From assembly GCA_020726505.1 (NCBI GenBank), contig JAHLEZ010000005.1, forward strand, positions 3,348,001-3,412,000: 64,000 bases of DNA, read 5' to 3'. Numbering within the stretch: the stretch's first letter is position 1; every line of letters starts with the position of its first letter. The DNA is from Leptodontidium sp. MPI-SDFR-AT-0119. Lineage: Eukaryota > Ascomycota > Leotiomycetes > Helotiales > Leptodontidiaceae. The notes beneath the pieces were generated by a model. It was not told the origin of the DNA and made no database searches. It saw only the letters and a list, made by a program, of their open reading frames with translations. A program made the translations under genes and the position numbers. This document shows positions 1 through 12,640 of this stretch, piece after piece.

Positions 1-640
1 ATAAAAGAGAGTATTTAAAGTTAACCCAAGAGCGTACTTAGGATACTTAATAGGATACGTCTCGTCTAATATATATAGGGTCTAAGTACTTTAATTATAG
101 CGTGTAATAGTGACTCGGAACGTTACTTTTAATAAATATCTCTTTTATTCGGGCTTTTTAAACGTAAAGAGAGCGGTCGGCTAGCTGCGCTTAATATTAA
201 GAGATCTTACTAAAATGTTAAAAGAAGAGGAGGGACCTTAGGACGTTAGAACTAATATAATTAATCGACTGAGCGCACTTAATATATTAGAATTAATAAT
301 AAGTATTACCTTGGAAAAGGAATAACTAAGCTAAGTAATAAGTTTTATAGAAACTACTAAGTTTATAACCTCGGGGGTGCCACAGCCTTTAATTGAGCTT
401 TTAACTACAGGGGTAAAGTAACTAATATTACCCTTAGAAAAGTTAAAATTAATAGAACTCGTTAATAAAAACTTAGGGGTAAAACAATTAAAAAAGAGTA
501 TTAGACTTCTTACTCATAAGTACTTTAATTAAGTCTTAAAACGAGTCGACAAATTAAGACAGTTAGTGTCTTGGAGTATAACTAAGAGAGATGTCTTATA
601 TAGCGTATTAAATTTTGAAAAATAGAGAATGATGGTGTGA
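1..640 (+). pseudogene. Degenerate gag-like ORF fragment, unassigned
   Basis: From about 205 to 640 one plus-strand frame stays mostly open with a few stop codons in place of sense codons. It reads as a charged, helical, Leu/Lys-rich polypeptide (for example KLKLIELVNKN near 440-470 and KLRQLVSWSITKRD near 550-590). No zinc knuckle, protease or catalytic motif is visible. It lies upstream of the Copia-A pol relic on the same strand, so it may be the gag of that element, but the expected protease and integrase between them are not recognisable. The base composition shows the CpA/TpG loss typical of the window. Function is not assigned. Confidence 0.3.
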
Positions 641-981
641 ATGATGATTCTATTGAGGGGACATTTCTAGGTCTATATAACTTGTTGGGATAGCCTTAGC
701 TAGGGGGCATTCTCTTACTCTGACAGCTTCTAAAGATAGTCGTCTCTCCTGGCCTAATGAAGCTTAGTTTCATACCTTACCTCCTGGTTTCGTATAAGTA
801 ATACTCATACGAGCTACGAGGTTTAGTACTTAATATATTTAAGGTAGCTTTCCCTTTCGTACGAAAAGGACACACGGAATATACTTAATTAAACTTCACT
901 TGTTATATTCTTTGTCACCCTGATATCAGGTATTGAACCTTAGTTAGATACTAACATAACTACTTTGAGTACTGAGTACCA
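641..981. other. Less mutated insert of unknown type
   Basis: This stretch keeps clearly more CpA and TpG dinucleotides than the sequence on either side, so it looks like a short sequence that escaped RIP or arrived later. It begins near GTGTGAATGATGATT and runs into the 50-bp tandem repeat. It could be a solo LTR or other short insertion, but I could not find matching ends or a target duplication. No coding potential was recognised. Confidence 0.3.
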
Positions 982-1125
982 AGCTCTCGCATCGGTTATT
1001 AGCTTTGTATCGAGTTACTAGCTTTGTATCAGAGGCTCGCATCGGTTACTAGCTTTGTATCAAGTTACTAGCTTTGTATCAAAGGCTCGCATCGGTTTAT
1101 TAGGCTCGCATATGGCTAGTATTCT
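982..1125. repeat. 50-bp tandem repeat, about 2.5 copies
   Basis: CTCGCATCGG recurs at 986, 1036 and 1086, an exact 50-base spacing. Each unit contains two copies of the word TTACTAGCTTTGTATC, so the array has an inner half-period as well. Units differ by only a few bases. The repeat lies between the gag-like fragment and the Copia-A pol relic. Confidence 0.85.
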
Positions 1126-1869
1126 TATAAATTTTAAGAGAGATATAAAAGCTAAGCGTTAATCGATACTATAAGTTATTATATACTCTTAAGGGCTATA
1201 TAACCGAGAGCGCAGTCTTAAGCGTTAGGGAGTACTAACTTAAAGTGCCGACCTTAAGTAATTAAAAGCTCCGCCTTAAGTAATAGAGTATAAGGAGTAT
1301 TTTAACTCGTTAGACTTAAGAAAAGAATTAAGTATAAAGTAATACATATTACTTCCGGCTCTAACTAATAATAACTTACTTAAACCTTTATAAAGGAAGA
1401 GGGTAAAAGATCGAGCAACTAGCGACAGTCGGAAGACTCGAGTTAATAGTAAGATAATAAAACTGAATCGAAGCGTCTACACAATAACTATTAGAAAGCT
1501 AATTACAGAATTATTAAACTCGTCGAGTAACCGTGGGTATTTAGAGGACTTTTTAAGGACCTTTTAGCCTAGTTAAGAACTAATATAAAGAAACGGGAAA
1601 GACTTAAGCGTAGTCTACACTATTATCTTAGCGTTTATTCTTTAAAATGTCGAAATTCGACAACTAATTAATTTCCCATAAATATACTAATCTTAATTAC
1701 CAAAGGACTTATTAAATTAGAGAGACCTTAAGGATTATCTTTTAAGAGAGTACTTTTAAGTTAACGTAATTAAGGAAATCACTAATTTAGAGTCGCGTAA
1801 TTACTAAAGAGTCGTCAAATAAAGCTTCGCCACTAAATAACTAATACTATTAAAATAAGTATTTTACGT
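1126..1869. other. RIP-mutated sequence upstream of Copia-A RT, unassigned
   Basis: AT-rich and stop-filled in all frames. Its position suggests the integrase C-terminal part of Copia-A, but no integrase motif could be read. Nothing else was recognised. Confidence 0.3.
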
Positions 1870-3266
1870 TAAAGTTAATTCTTTAGGGTATTTAACTAGG
1901 TGTCGCTTGTGAGTTATTATTAAAGGGGATTTATAACCCGAAACGTTAATTCTCTTAATATACGCGGCTACCTTAGTTACTCGTTCTTTTAGGACCGCTA
2001 TAGTAATAACAGCTTAATTTGATTTAAAAATAATATAATTTAATATATTATTAAAGCTTTTATTAATATTAAACGAAGCGAATCGAGTGCTCGCGTACGT
2101 TATTACTTACTAGACGGATTTAAGTAAGACAATATAGTAGTAGAGGTTAATCGTGTGCTTTATAGACTTAGAGACTCGCTAGTACTATAGTACGAAGACT
2201 TTATTAAGACTTTATTAAAGTTAAAGTTAATTCCTTATAAAAAGGAGCCTTATATCTTTATAAACAAGTAACGTTTAATCTTTATTATCTTTTATATCGA
2301 CGATACTTAAGTGTTATATTACGCTTTAGCCCTTAAAGACGCTTAACTTATTATTGACGGCTTAAATATAGTATACGAGCTCACTAGAGGAGAACTAATA
2401 GAGTAGTTTTTAAGTGTTCGTGTTATTAAAGATTATTAAGTAAAAACTATTTCTTTAGTACACGACACTTATATTTAAAAGGTTACTTTGTAATTTGACT
2501 TAATAAATAGAAATTACTTAAGTACTTTATTACCTCAAGTTAAGTTATTAAAGAATTAAGGGCAAGTAACCCTAGTTTAAATTAAGGAGTATTAAGAGAA
2601 GGTCGGCTTAGTACTTTATATAATAATTATATTATACATAAACGTTACGTTTATAGCTTTAAGACTTTCTTACTTCTTAACTAACCCCTCTTTAAAGTAC
2701 CTTACAGTAATTAACTAGACTATTCGATACCTCTTTAAAACCTGATTTTTAGCAATTACTTATAGTTATAAGTTACGTAACTCTTAACTTATTATAACTT
2801 TAAATACTTTATTTATAAACGATCTTAATATTAAGCGCTCTTTTAATAGTTATATTATAATCCTTTTTAGAGGGTTAATCTTATAAAAAGCGGCCTTATA
2901 AAATATAGTCACTACTTCGACTATACAGGCTAAGCTTTTAAGCGTTAAGCGCACGGCTAAGGAGATTATAACTTTATAGTGTTTCTTTTAGAAGTTATGT
3001 CTTAAGTTAAGGGAAATTTAAAGGATCTTTTATAACAATTAGTAAACGATATAGTTAATTATTAAGGAAAATCAGCGTATTTTTATTAAGCTACGCCACG
3101 TTAATATTTAAAATATATAATTACGCTAAGAGTTTTAAAAAGGCACTTTTTTAATCGAATATTTACTTACAAGTTATATACTTACTAATAGATTTACTAA
3201 GAACTTTTCTCGGCAAAAATTTAAGAGTTTTGTTACTCTTATTAACTTAGTCGATGTTCGTGCTTA
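1870..3266 (+). pseudogene. Copia-A pol relic: reverse transcriptase and RNase H
   Basis: A plus-strand Ty1/Copia pol remnant broken by many in-frame stops at former Gln/Trp positions. Visible in order: an RT N-terminal block near 1955-2040 (ETYAATLVTR), a stretch resembling the Copia 'vYGLRDSP.LW' block at about 2150-2215 (read as LYRLRDSLVL), the catalytic YIDD at about 2291-2305, the Copia connection region near 2400-2700 (SYFLTNPS, TIRYLF), and a Ty1-type RNase H near 2910-2950 (TTSTIQAKLLSV, where families usually have TEAELLSV). The frame ends near NLVDVR at about 3260. The order RT then RNase H at the C-terminus is the Copia order. Not functional. Confidence 0.8.
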
Positions 3267-3539
3267 ATTAAAGTAACTTACTTTAGAAGCTTCACTTTAA
3301 AGTAGGCTTTTATACACGCTCTTTACTTTTCCTTTATTTTTCTTTTATATTTATTATTCCTTTATAAATTCTCTTACTATTTGATTTACTTCGAGAGCAA
3401 CTAAGCTTAAGGATAAAAATCACGGCACTTAAAAGATTTAATTACTATTAATAGTTGTTTGATTTAATAATAGAAAAGTAATATAAGAAAGTAGTTATAA
3501 GAGAACACTTAATTATTTAGAGGTTCTTAAGCCTCGCTA
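3267..3539. other. No gene seen, downstream of Copia-A pol
   Basis: AT-rich, T-rich sequence after the pol relic. A 3' LTR would be expected here, but no direct-repeat partner was found in the window. Confidence 0.4.
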
Positions 3540-4334
3540 AATATAAAAACGAGTAACTTATTTAATTAAAAGGCCTAAAACCTCCTGAACTAATTCACTT
3601 AACACACTAGTAATTACTTTAATAAGCTCCTTAATATAAGTAGCCTAAGCTTCTTACTTTAGTGTGAGAGTAACTTCACAGGGCTTATCGGCTATTATAG
3701 CTTAAAAAGTAGTAAGATTAATACTAACGCTAGCAGCCGCAATAATAGCTCTACTAGCTCTACTTACAGCTATAGTAAGAGTAGTAGCCGTAGGAGTAGT
3801 AAGAAAAGTAGCCGCAAGAGTAACAAGAGAAGCTAGAGATACTCCTAAAGAAGTCTCTTTACTACCCTCTAATTTAGAGGAGGAATCGACGTAAAGAGCA
3901 GCCGAGGCCGCACTTAAAGCACAACTAGTAAAATAAGTTACTTTACTAATAGCTCTACTAATAATAACGTGACCCTTAAGGGCCGTAAAAACCGGAGCTC
4001 TTAACCGCTTAAGCTCTTAAAGAAATCAATAATTATATACTAAAAAGGAGAATAACTAAGGAACTTACTTTCTCTCTAGTATTATTTAATAACGCCACCC
4101 TATAAACGACGAAGGGGGCCTAAGTAGTAGCGGGAGTAACCTTATAAAAGTGGCCTAAGGCGCATATAAAGTAGCGAGCACCCTGACTAATAATATTAAA
4201 GTACTCGCCGATACTTTTAGTTTAAAAGGCGCTATTAATATAACTTAAGTAAACAGCCGCACACTTAACTCCCTTAATACGAGAAGCACGAGCACGAGTA
4301 ATAAAAGCAGCCGTAGTAGCTTTCTTTAGAGTAA
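3540..4334 (-). pseudogene. Antisense relic ORF, distal part (split by Gypsy A)
   Basis: On the minus strand this region reads as an Ala/Ser/Thr/Leu-rich protein with relatively few stops (for example FITRARASRIKGVK near 4270-4315, then ALSAASAALYV near 3890-3930 and RASRAIIAAASVSI near 3725-3770). The reading runs into Gypsy A at 4335 and continues in frame on the far side, at 16490, where a Lys/Ala-rich segment leads into FITRARASR. It therefore predates the Gypsy A insertion. It lies downstream of and antisense to the Copia-A pol. The plus strand is also fairly open here because of AGT/GTA-rich repeats, so the strand choice rests mainly on continuity across the insertion. No family was recognised. 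Confidence 0.45.
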
Positions 4335-4614
4335 TGTGGTGGGGACAGCCCCTGATTTCTTTTGTCACATGACTGCGCTAGTCCTTCGTATATATTAGGA
4401 GCCAATATTTGATTATAAAACGTTAAGAACGTAACACTAAATATATTTTATTATTAGAACTCTTTTCCCTCCCCTCCTTTATTAATTTATACTCTCTAGA
4501 TATATAATATCTTTAGATTTAATTAATTTATTATTTATAAAGCTCAGAATCTCCTCTAGTGACTCGCTACATATTACCCTCTTATTATATAGATTAGGGT
4601 TCGTCCTTCTTATA
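4335..4614 (+). repeat. Gypsy A 5' LTR
   Basis: 280 bp, starting TGTGGTGGGGACAGCC. It aligns along its whole length with 16209-16489, for example the shared words CTGCGCTAGTCCTTCGTATA and AACGTAACACTAAATATATT. Most differences are C/T or G/A transitions as expected from RIP. Confidence 0.9.
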
Positions 4615-5449
4615 TATTTTTAGTAACTAACGTAAGAAGTGAGTTACTACTAGAGGAGGAACTAAGTAAGTATAATAATAAGACCCTTATGTATTAACTT
4701 ATATAAGGAGAGTTAAAAAAACGATAATTATCTAAATTAAGGAAGCTATTTAATTAGTTATTTCTTAGCCCTTAAGGCAAAACGACGAATATAAAGAATG
4801 CGAACCTTTAACTTAAGGAGAACGAAGACTACTAAGGAACTAAAGAAAGCTACAAAGTAGGAGCACTTGTAGTATTAGAAAATCTGTTTCCCTTAGGTTA
4901 TTGTTTTAATTCTATTATTCCGAGATATAATGCCTAGCTACTTTGTACTAGCTTCTATTCTTAGTGAAGGTTTTAGTACTTTTAGACGTAACTAGTATTC
5001 TTTAAACGCTAGGAAAAGTCGAGACTTTATAACGGAACTAAAATTAATATATTAGAGGCTTAAGCGGAGTATTAGCGAGCCTGTATTTCGAAGTGTTCAG
5101 CGAGATATAGAATTTCTAAGCTAGTTTGAAGCTTAGGTAGCTTACGCTAAGTATTAATTTCTTTACTTTGTTTTCTTATTATATTTACTTTTATTGTTTT
5201 TATAATTTCTGTGTATAAGCCTTAAGCTTTAAGACGTGTTTATTTTAATTTAGTAGCTATTAGCGTTCGCCAGGAGCTAATTAAGGAGTACGGCCTTAAA
5301 CCTTCGCTAGGAGTTATTAATATTTATCTCGCTTTAAAGTAAGCGAAAGCTTATATACTTTTTGTCTTAGGGGAGGGGGTTTCCTTTATATTTCTTTAGT
5401 AATTAATATACCGTATTCTTAGTTACTTTCTTGTATTCTAATCGACGAC
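4615..5449 (+). other. Gypsy A 5' leader, no gene recognised
   Basis: RIP-mutated sequence between the 5' LTR and the gag-like region. The primer-binding site should be just after 4614, but I could not match it to a tRNA. Confidence 0.4.
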
Positions 5450-8400
5450 ACTATTAATTTACTTTATTACGACCTTCTTACGACAACGCACGATATCGAA
5501 TAACAGAAACATCGACTACAGCTACGGCAATCTTAAGATAAGTAGGTTCAATAATATTATAATGCCCCTTAGCTTTATTTTAATAAGAGTAACTCCTCTG
5601 TTTAAACCTAGAATTACTACTAGGCTAAGTATTAATACCTTTATACTCTCTAAGAACATTACTTCTTAAACCTCGAAGACTTCTTAAAAGAAAAACAAGG
5701 GAAAGAAAAAAAAGCAAGGGATTAGTGGCTTTAATTTTGTTAATCTTATAAGGCTATACTAATACTCCGGCCTTACTTTTACTATAGACGACTTAAAGAA
5801 CCTGAAAATCTATCTTAATTAGCTTATACTTATTACTAGAACCTTAAATACCCTTATCTTTAACAAAATCGATGTTAATAACTACTTCCGAATTCTTGAT
5901 TAATACTTTATAGCTTATATAATTATTAATAATTAAGTTAAGAAGGAATAAGTGGCTAAGTACGTTACTTAAGCTTATATATAGATTATTTAAAAGCTTT
6001 CAGGCTTTAAAAAGGGTAGTTATACTAGCTTTAAGGATATTATAATTTAAGAGTACTAGCGCGATAATACGGAGCGCCGCCTATATATTAATAATTACCT
6101 TAATTAACTTAAGTATAACTTCAAGACTTTTGTAAGGGACGGCGAGCTTACTCCCGAATAATGCCGCAATTTTCTTTAAGTATTTAAAGAAGTTACTATT
6201 AATTATATTAACCGTAATAACTTTACTAATAAGTAAGCCTTTGTAAGATTTATTTTTTCTTTTCCTTAGAATCTATAAACTAAAGTTGTACGGGCTGCTT
6301 TTAAGAATAATAAAACCCTAAATATTAATAATATAAACTTATTCAGAAAGGTCTACTCTACTATAGAGGCTTACTTTAACTTCGAGAGGGAGCTAAGCGC
6401 TATTACTAAAGAGTAAGGTATTACCGACCGAGTATAGGGTAATATTAATAATACTAACTTATTTACTAAGCGCTTTATACCTTAGTTAACGACCTATATT
6501 ATTTCGCCTCGTAATAGTAAATTAGTATTCCGGCACTAGTTTAACTTTACTAACTGTAGAGATAACTCTACACGGGATGAGATTTTTAGAGCACTAAAGT
6601 AATAAGACGAGGAGCTATTTACACTTAATTTCCTTCTTACCTTAGAGAAAATTGCTAGAAACTTAAGTAAAGTTAATATAAGAGATTTGGATTTTATTAT
6701 TAAAGAATTAAAATACACAAGGATTCTTAAAGTAGTAGTTTAAAAAGCCTCTAATACTAACTTTATTGTTAAGGTTAATATGTTTATGTTTTTTTAAAGA
6801 GGCCTAAGAGTAAGTTACCGTCGATTATAATATAGTAAATTCGAGTTTCTTAAGGTATAATAAGCGTGCTAGGGATAATTATAGTTGTCGCTAGTGCATA
6901 AATTAATATTAGCTAGGCATAAGACCCCAGGAGTATTATGGCTATATAAATTAATATTATAACTATAAGAAATGAATTAGTCTTAGTATTATTTATAAAG
7001 CTAACGACACTAACTATATTTACATTAACTTATAACAAAAGGGGAAGAAGTTATACCCCGTTTAATTTTCCTCGGACGAAAGGTTTAAAAGATAGTATAT
7101 CTTAACACGAGTCTTAAACACCTTATATAACCTTAACCTTAAACGTTAAGCCAAAGTAATTAAAGAACTTTTTAATATAAGAAAAAAAGCTGCGCTTACT
7201 AAAGAGAAGGGTAATAAGAAAACACAAACTTCGACTGTTCTTACTATAAGTTATATTAAGCTTATTGAAGAGCCCACGGGAGACCTCAACTTAAATATTA
7301 TTAGCTAATGAAATTACATTAAATACCAATTACCATATATCTAGAATTTGCTAGCGTATAGTATAAATAATACTAATTCTAATGTTATAGTAGCTTTAAT
7401 TAAGACTAAATAGCAAAAGGGAAGTACTTAGACAAGAGCCGTATAAGACTTTGAATAAGCTCTAAGAGAAGATTAAGTCTTAGTTTACCTATAGCAAACT
7501 AAAGGCACCCTGCGATATTAAAGAATTAGTTAAGTTCGCTAATGTTATGAACATTAATAACCTAGTTAAGATTAAAATAATATCGTAATAAATTCTAGCT
7601 TATAATAAGTTTAAAGTCTTTAACCTAAGTACGAAAACGACAGCTATTACAGTACTAAAAACATTTTTTAAAATATCACTTATTAATAATATAACAAGAA
7701 AGAGAGCTTCGAAATTTAAGGCACTAGTAACACTATCGGCTATCCTTAGAATTATATCTCGTATAGCGTTATCCTAAAGTCCTCGTGTATAAGAGGCGTT
7801 GACTCGGAATAATTACAGGCTTAATAATATCTTAAACAAATTACTCGTATAAAAAAAGGAGCTTCCCGGAAACCTTACGCTAAGAGAAATTATAGTCCTT
7901 ATTAACCCGCCTAAGGCATCTCGTCTCTTAACTAGGACAATTAATTAGCGAATACAAAGGAAATCAATTACTAATATTATTAATATTAGAGCTTTATACT
8001 TTAAGAACTTAAAATTATTACCTAAGGAAACTATTATTATTTCTTAAAGGCCACTTAACGGCGCTTCTTACACTTTTTCCTATTACGATAATGCTAGCAC
8101 TTATATAATACCAAAGTATAAGAAACGCCTTGAAAGGATTAGACAAGAAAGCCTACGAATAAAGTTTAAGTATTAAAAAAAGCGTATTATAACTTATAGC
8201 TTTATTTTAAGAAATTTACTAGCGATAAAGTTTAGAACTTAATAAAGACGCTGGCGATTTTAATTATTCGTATAATAAGAAGCTCTTATCAATAACTTAG
8301 TATTATAACTTATAGTTAGCGCTATTCCGGTTTTTAGTCCGATTCTTATAGTATTACTTAGAACTATAATACTACTTAGTATATACATCTTTAGGAACCT

Positions 8401-8500
8401 TCCGACGAAACGCACTTGCGCTTAAGAATTATTATATACTAAAGTAACCTTACTAAGGATAACATTTAAGATAAAAAACTCATACTTCTCGCTAGTACTA
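5450..8500 (+). pseudogene. Gypsy A gag-like region
   Basis: Plus-strand frames here hold long partly open stretches of charged, helical sequence (for example LFRKVYSTIEAYFNFE near 6337-6385 and FTLNFLLTLEKIARN near 6616-6660), as expected for the gag part of a Ty3/Gypsy polyprotein, lying directly upstream of the protease relic. No CCHC zinc knuckle was found; the Cys codons may have become Tyr codons. The exact start and the gag/pol junction cannot be fixed. Assignment is by position and composition. Confidence 0.4.
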
Positions 8501-8515
8501 AAGGTTATTATTACT

Positions 8516-8760
8516 ATGCCTGGCCGAACTAAGGTTACTAATATTAAAGCTACCCTTAATATAAGAGCTAAAGTTAGTTATATAATACTTAAAGCAGCTA
8601 CTCTCCTAAAGCTCCTTATTACTAAAAGCCAGACTATAACTTTAAAAATAATCACTAAGTCAAGTCCCGATTTATTAGTTTTACTAATAATGTTATAATT
8701 ACTATAAGCAATTACGTTATTAATAATAGATTTTATATTATAAACGCCCTTAATATAAAG
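8516..8760 (+). pseudogene. Gypsy A aspartic protease relic
   Basis: An open stretch of 60 codons with the layout of a retroviral-type aspartic protease: a beta-rich lead (TKVTNIKATL), then LNIRAKVSYI where the family has the catalytic D-T/S-G-A followed by EVSCI, and a downstream TRF/NVI-like stretch after the first stop. The change from DTG to NIR removes the active-site Asp and Gly and can be explained by G-to-A changes. It sits between the gag-like region and RT, the usual Gypsy position. Confidence 0.65.
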
Positions 8761-9770
8761 GTTATTTTAGGCTTTTTATTTTTTTTTATAAAGCTAAAGT
8801 ATTATTCCGCTATCTTAAAAACTATAATAAAGGTATTGTGTTCGCTTAGTTTTAGGATTAGCGATTAAAAGATATTATTATAATTAAAACCAATGATATT
8901 ACGAAGAATGTTAAGGACACTAAAGCTCTTTAAGAAAAAAACGGGATAAGTATAATCTTTTTAAAATAAACGGACTTTAAAGATAGCTATAAAAAAGAAG
9001 ACTTCTTAGGAAAAGAGTAATTAATTATATATCGAGCGCTACTGTCGGTGCCTTAGAATACTTAACCGACCCTTTATAATATAACCCTTAATTACTAAAG
9101 CTTAAGGGCAAGCTTTTTTAAGGGGGGGACGAAGCGGTACTAAGTAATACTAATAAAAACGATATTATTTTTATTAAGTACTTAAAAAGGGAGTTTTACG
9201 TCCTAAAATTAGTACTTAATAATTTTTAATAAAAAGTAATCTCAAATACATTCTCGGAGGGGAAGTTAATTACAGAATTATTCTTTCTTAGAGCTTTTAA
9301 AGCTAACTCTTTAACTAAAGCCACGCCTACCTTCGAATAAATATCGACATACGACGACTTCTTAATTAAAAACCCTTTTCGAAACACTTAAAATGCCACA
9401 GCTTAAGTAAGCACTATATATAAATCGAAAGCTAAGAAGGTCTAGTTAGTTAACGAAGCCGACCTTATAAGCGACCTCCCGGGAGGGAGAGATAATTAAT
9501 ATAAGAGATTAAAAGATAAAGGGATTAAGTAAGAATAATTAAGGAAATATTAAGATTTATTACTACTACGCTTTATTAATATACCCCGCAACTCCCGACT
9601 TATACTAAAGAGACTAGCCAAACTTAACGTCGGGAAACTATTATAACTTAAAGAAAAAGCTCTCTTCGACAAAATAATAATTAATAAAAAAGAAGCTATA
9701 ACGTTTAATTAGCCTAAATATAATAGATTTCACGAAGATATCTCTCTCTTAATCGTTATTAAGACTATCG
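8761..9770 (+). other. Gypsy A linker between protease and RT, degenerate
   Basis: RIP-mutated, stop-filled sequence expected to encode the protease-RT connection. No motif could be named with confidence. Confidence 0.4.
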
Positions 9771-10690
9771 AGCACAAAGCTTAGTAAGCCCCTAACTTTC
9801 TGTTGCTATAAGCTTTAGTCTCGGAAATCACGAAGATAATATAAAAGCGTCTTAATAAGGGTATTCTTAAGCTTTTTAAAGGCTTATACTAAAATACTTA
9901 GTTTTTTTTATAAAAAAAGGAATCTAGAAAACACAAACTTATTAACTTAGCTATTATATTAAATACTATTATACAAAGAGATATTAATCTTTTACCTTTA
10001 GTAAATAAGTTCTTCGAAGAATTCGCCGGCTATCACGTCGCTAGCCTTATTAACTTATACTCTAGCTATAATTAATAAACTCTCTATAAGTTTAATTAAG
10101 ATATAACTACCTTTTATATTCCGAACGTAAACTTAATTAAAAACATAATTCTTTCCTAGGGTATTATAAACTTTATTACTTAGTTTATTAAAACGATTAC
10201 TCGTATACTAAAGCTACTAATTCCTAGCGTATTTATATTATTCTTAAATAATATAAGAGTTAAGGGATTATACATAGATTATAACTAAGAAGAAGCTTAT
10301 CCTGGAGTCTGAAAATTTATCTTAAAACATATTTAGAACCTCGATAAGACGCTAAAACGCTTTAAAAAAGCAAGTACTACTATCGGCCTGAAGTCTTAGT
10401 TTTATTTAAACGATATAAATATTATAAGATACGTCTATAACTTTAAGAAAAGAGAACCTTTAGTAAGACACTTAGTTAAGATTAAGAACTAAAACTTACT
10501 AAGTAACTTAATAAAAGTTAAAGTATTCCTAAGTCTTATTATTTACTTCCGAATTTAGATCAAAAACTTCCGACTAATCGCTAAGCTATTATATATATTA
10601 TTTAAAAAAGGAGTCAAATTCTTCTGGGACCTAGAAATTCACGACAAAGTAGTACAAACTCTTAAAGATACGTTATGCTCGTTTTTAGTT
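9771..10690 (+). pseudogene. Gypsy A reverse transcriptase relic
   Basis: The frame shows the fungal Gypsy RT order. FAGYHVASLINLYSSY at about 10021-10070 is where the family has the 'YTVFDL..G' block. FLNN followed by IRVKGLYIDYN at about 10241-10285 corresponds to the FxDD catalytic box, with both Asp changed to Asn. YPGV.KFILKHI follows at 10298-10330, and the thumb/connection segment ends with LFKKGVKFFWDLE at about 10598-10640. Stops interrupt the frame. The enzyme would have copied the element RNA into DNA in the virus-like particle; this copy cannot. Confidence 0.8.
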
Positions 10691-11200
10691 TTATGTTAGA
10701 TTAATTATAATAAGGGTGCTACAAAGATAATTATTAGTATCGATTCTAGTAGTATAAGTTAGGGAGGTTTCCTCGGCTAAAGAGACTCTTTAATAAATAA
10801 GATACGACTTACAATGTACGAGAGTGGTTTTTAGAGCAAGACTAAAGCTAAGTATAATACCACTAAGCGAGAGTATAAAGGTATACTTTATATTTTAAAG
10901 AAACTTAAGATTTAGCTCGTTAGCGTATATTTTATTATTAAAATAAACACTAATACCTTAGTTGCCTAGCTAAATGAAGCCGCCTATGATTATTCTAGCG
11001 CCTTACTTATAAAATAGCTTACTTAAATACGCTTGTTTGATTTCGAAGTTTAGTATATTAAAGGTTTAATACACGTCGTTACTAATTAGCTTTTTAAGAG
11101 GCTAAGGTATACAAACGACACACTGAAAGAGAGTAATACGAACGAGGATTAGATATTTTCCGAGTTAAGAGCTTATAAGATCTGCCCTATAAAAGTATTT
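10691..11200 (+). pseudogene. Gypsy A RNase H relic
   Basis: IIISIDSSS followed by a stop and GGFL at about 10728-10775 matches the start of Gypsy RNase H, where families have VDAS..GWGG. Downstream KYNTTKREYKGILYILKK (about 10854-10910) corresponds to the conserved 'Y...ERE..A...L' helix, with Glu retained in REY. The domain follows RT directly, as in Ty3/Gypsy elements. Confidence 0.75.
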
Positions 11201-11399
11201 AACGCCGAAAAACCTATTAATTTAAAATCTAAAGAAGTAATAATAAACCCTAAACTATATAAACGAAACGATATCTTATTAAATATAAAAGCAAAAGTGT
11301 AATACCTAAGAAACAAAGGGAAATTTAACTCCTTCGATAGTTTAAGCTTTAATAGAGAAGGGCTACTTATCTTAACTAATAAATATAACGAAAAATACT

Positions 11400-12640
11400 A
11401 ATAAATTACCCGATACTTAACAATACTTAAGAATTTAAAAAATATAATTAGAAAGCAGTTTCGTGTTTTTAAACAGGAAGCCTTAAACTATAGTGTGCAT
11501 AATCGCCGGATTTAAAGGCTCCTTATAAAAGGTTCTATTATTAAGCTTATTATTAACACTAATAAAAAGAAGGAAATCATACTTCGGAGTTACTATAATA
11601 ATTCTAATCACAAAGGGAAAAAAAGCACTTACTACTACATTGCCATGCGGTACTTTTAAAAAAGATTATTTACTAATTATATAAAATACGTTTAAATATA
11701 TAAGAATTATTAACTCTAATTAGCAAAACGTCTTAAGGAGCCTCTTTACCTCATAGTATTAAATAAACTTATGAAAAAGTGAGCATTAGATGTTACTTAT
11801 ATATTACTACATAGGGGAAAAGGCTACCTTACTATTACAAAAGACGATATAAGTAAATGAGCTAAAACTAGGGCTCTCCCTACTAAAGAGGCTGAATACA
11901 TCGCTGCTTTTATTTAGGAAGATATTATTTACTATTATAAGTTGTTTTAGAAACTTATTATAAATAAAGAAACTAAGAATATAGGGGAAGTGTTAAAGCT
12001 ACTTAATAAAATAAAAGTCGAGCGAATTAAGATCTCGGCGTATAACGCTAAAGTTAACGGAATAATCGAACGAGGCTATAAACTTATTAAGAATACCTTA
12101 TTAAAAATAGAAGGACGTTAAACTAATAACTTTTCCGTAATATTATTTACTAATAGAACTATTATATATAGTTTAACTAGTTATACACTATTCTATATAG
12201 TATACGACAGGGAGGCGATCTTATTTATCGAGATAAGAAACCTAATATAAAGAACGTTATTTACTAAGGAGGTCCGTGATTAATCGAAGTTACTATAACT
12301 TAAGGCTATATAGTTTTAAATAAGATAAGAACACATCGATAAGGCTATCTTTAAAAAAAACTTGGCGTTATTAAGAAGGTAAGGAAGCCTTTAATCTTAA
12401 ACACGATATATAGAAGAAATTATTTAAAAAGAAAAATTTAGTACTTTACTAGGACTTAGTACAAGAGAATAATATATCCTTAAACTAAGCACTCGACTTT
12501 AGGTGGCTAGGTTCCTACGAGATCGCTGAAACTTATACTAATAAAAGTTATTATAAACTTAAGAAACTCGGCGATAATAGCCCTTAGCTACGACAAATCT
12601 TCGCCGGTAATAAGCTTAAGCTCTTTTATAAGAAAAATAA
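11400..12640 (+). pseudogene. Gypsy A integrase relic
   Basis: A zinc-binding segment near 11480-11710 keeps His pairs (HNRRI, NHKGK) followed by a Cys-depleted region. The catalytic core begins with ALDVTYILLHRGKGY at about 11783-11827, keeping the first Asp. The second Asp position reads IINKETKN (about 11950-11975) and is lost. The Glu motif SAYNAKVNGIIERGYK at about 12036-12083 is intact. A C-terminal SH3-like region runs to about 12640. Position after RNase H confirms the Ty3/Gypsy order. Confidence 0.8.

Noticed and set aside
6536..6718. 60-codon open frame on the minus strand
   Set aside because: The plus strand carries the gag-like frame of Gypsy A here, and the minus frame has no motif; it is open by chance of AT-rich composition.
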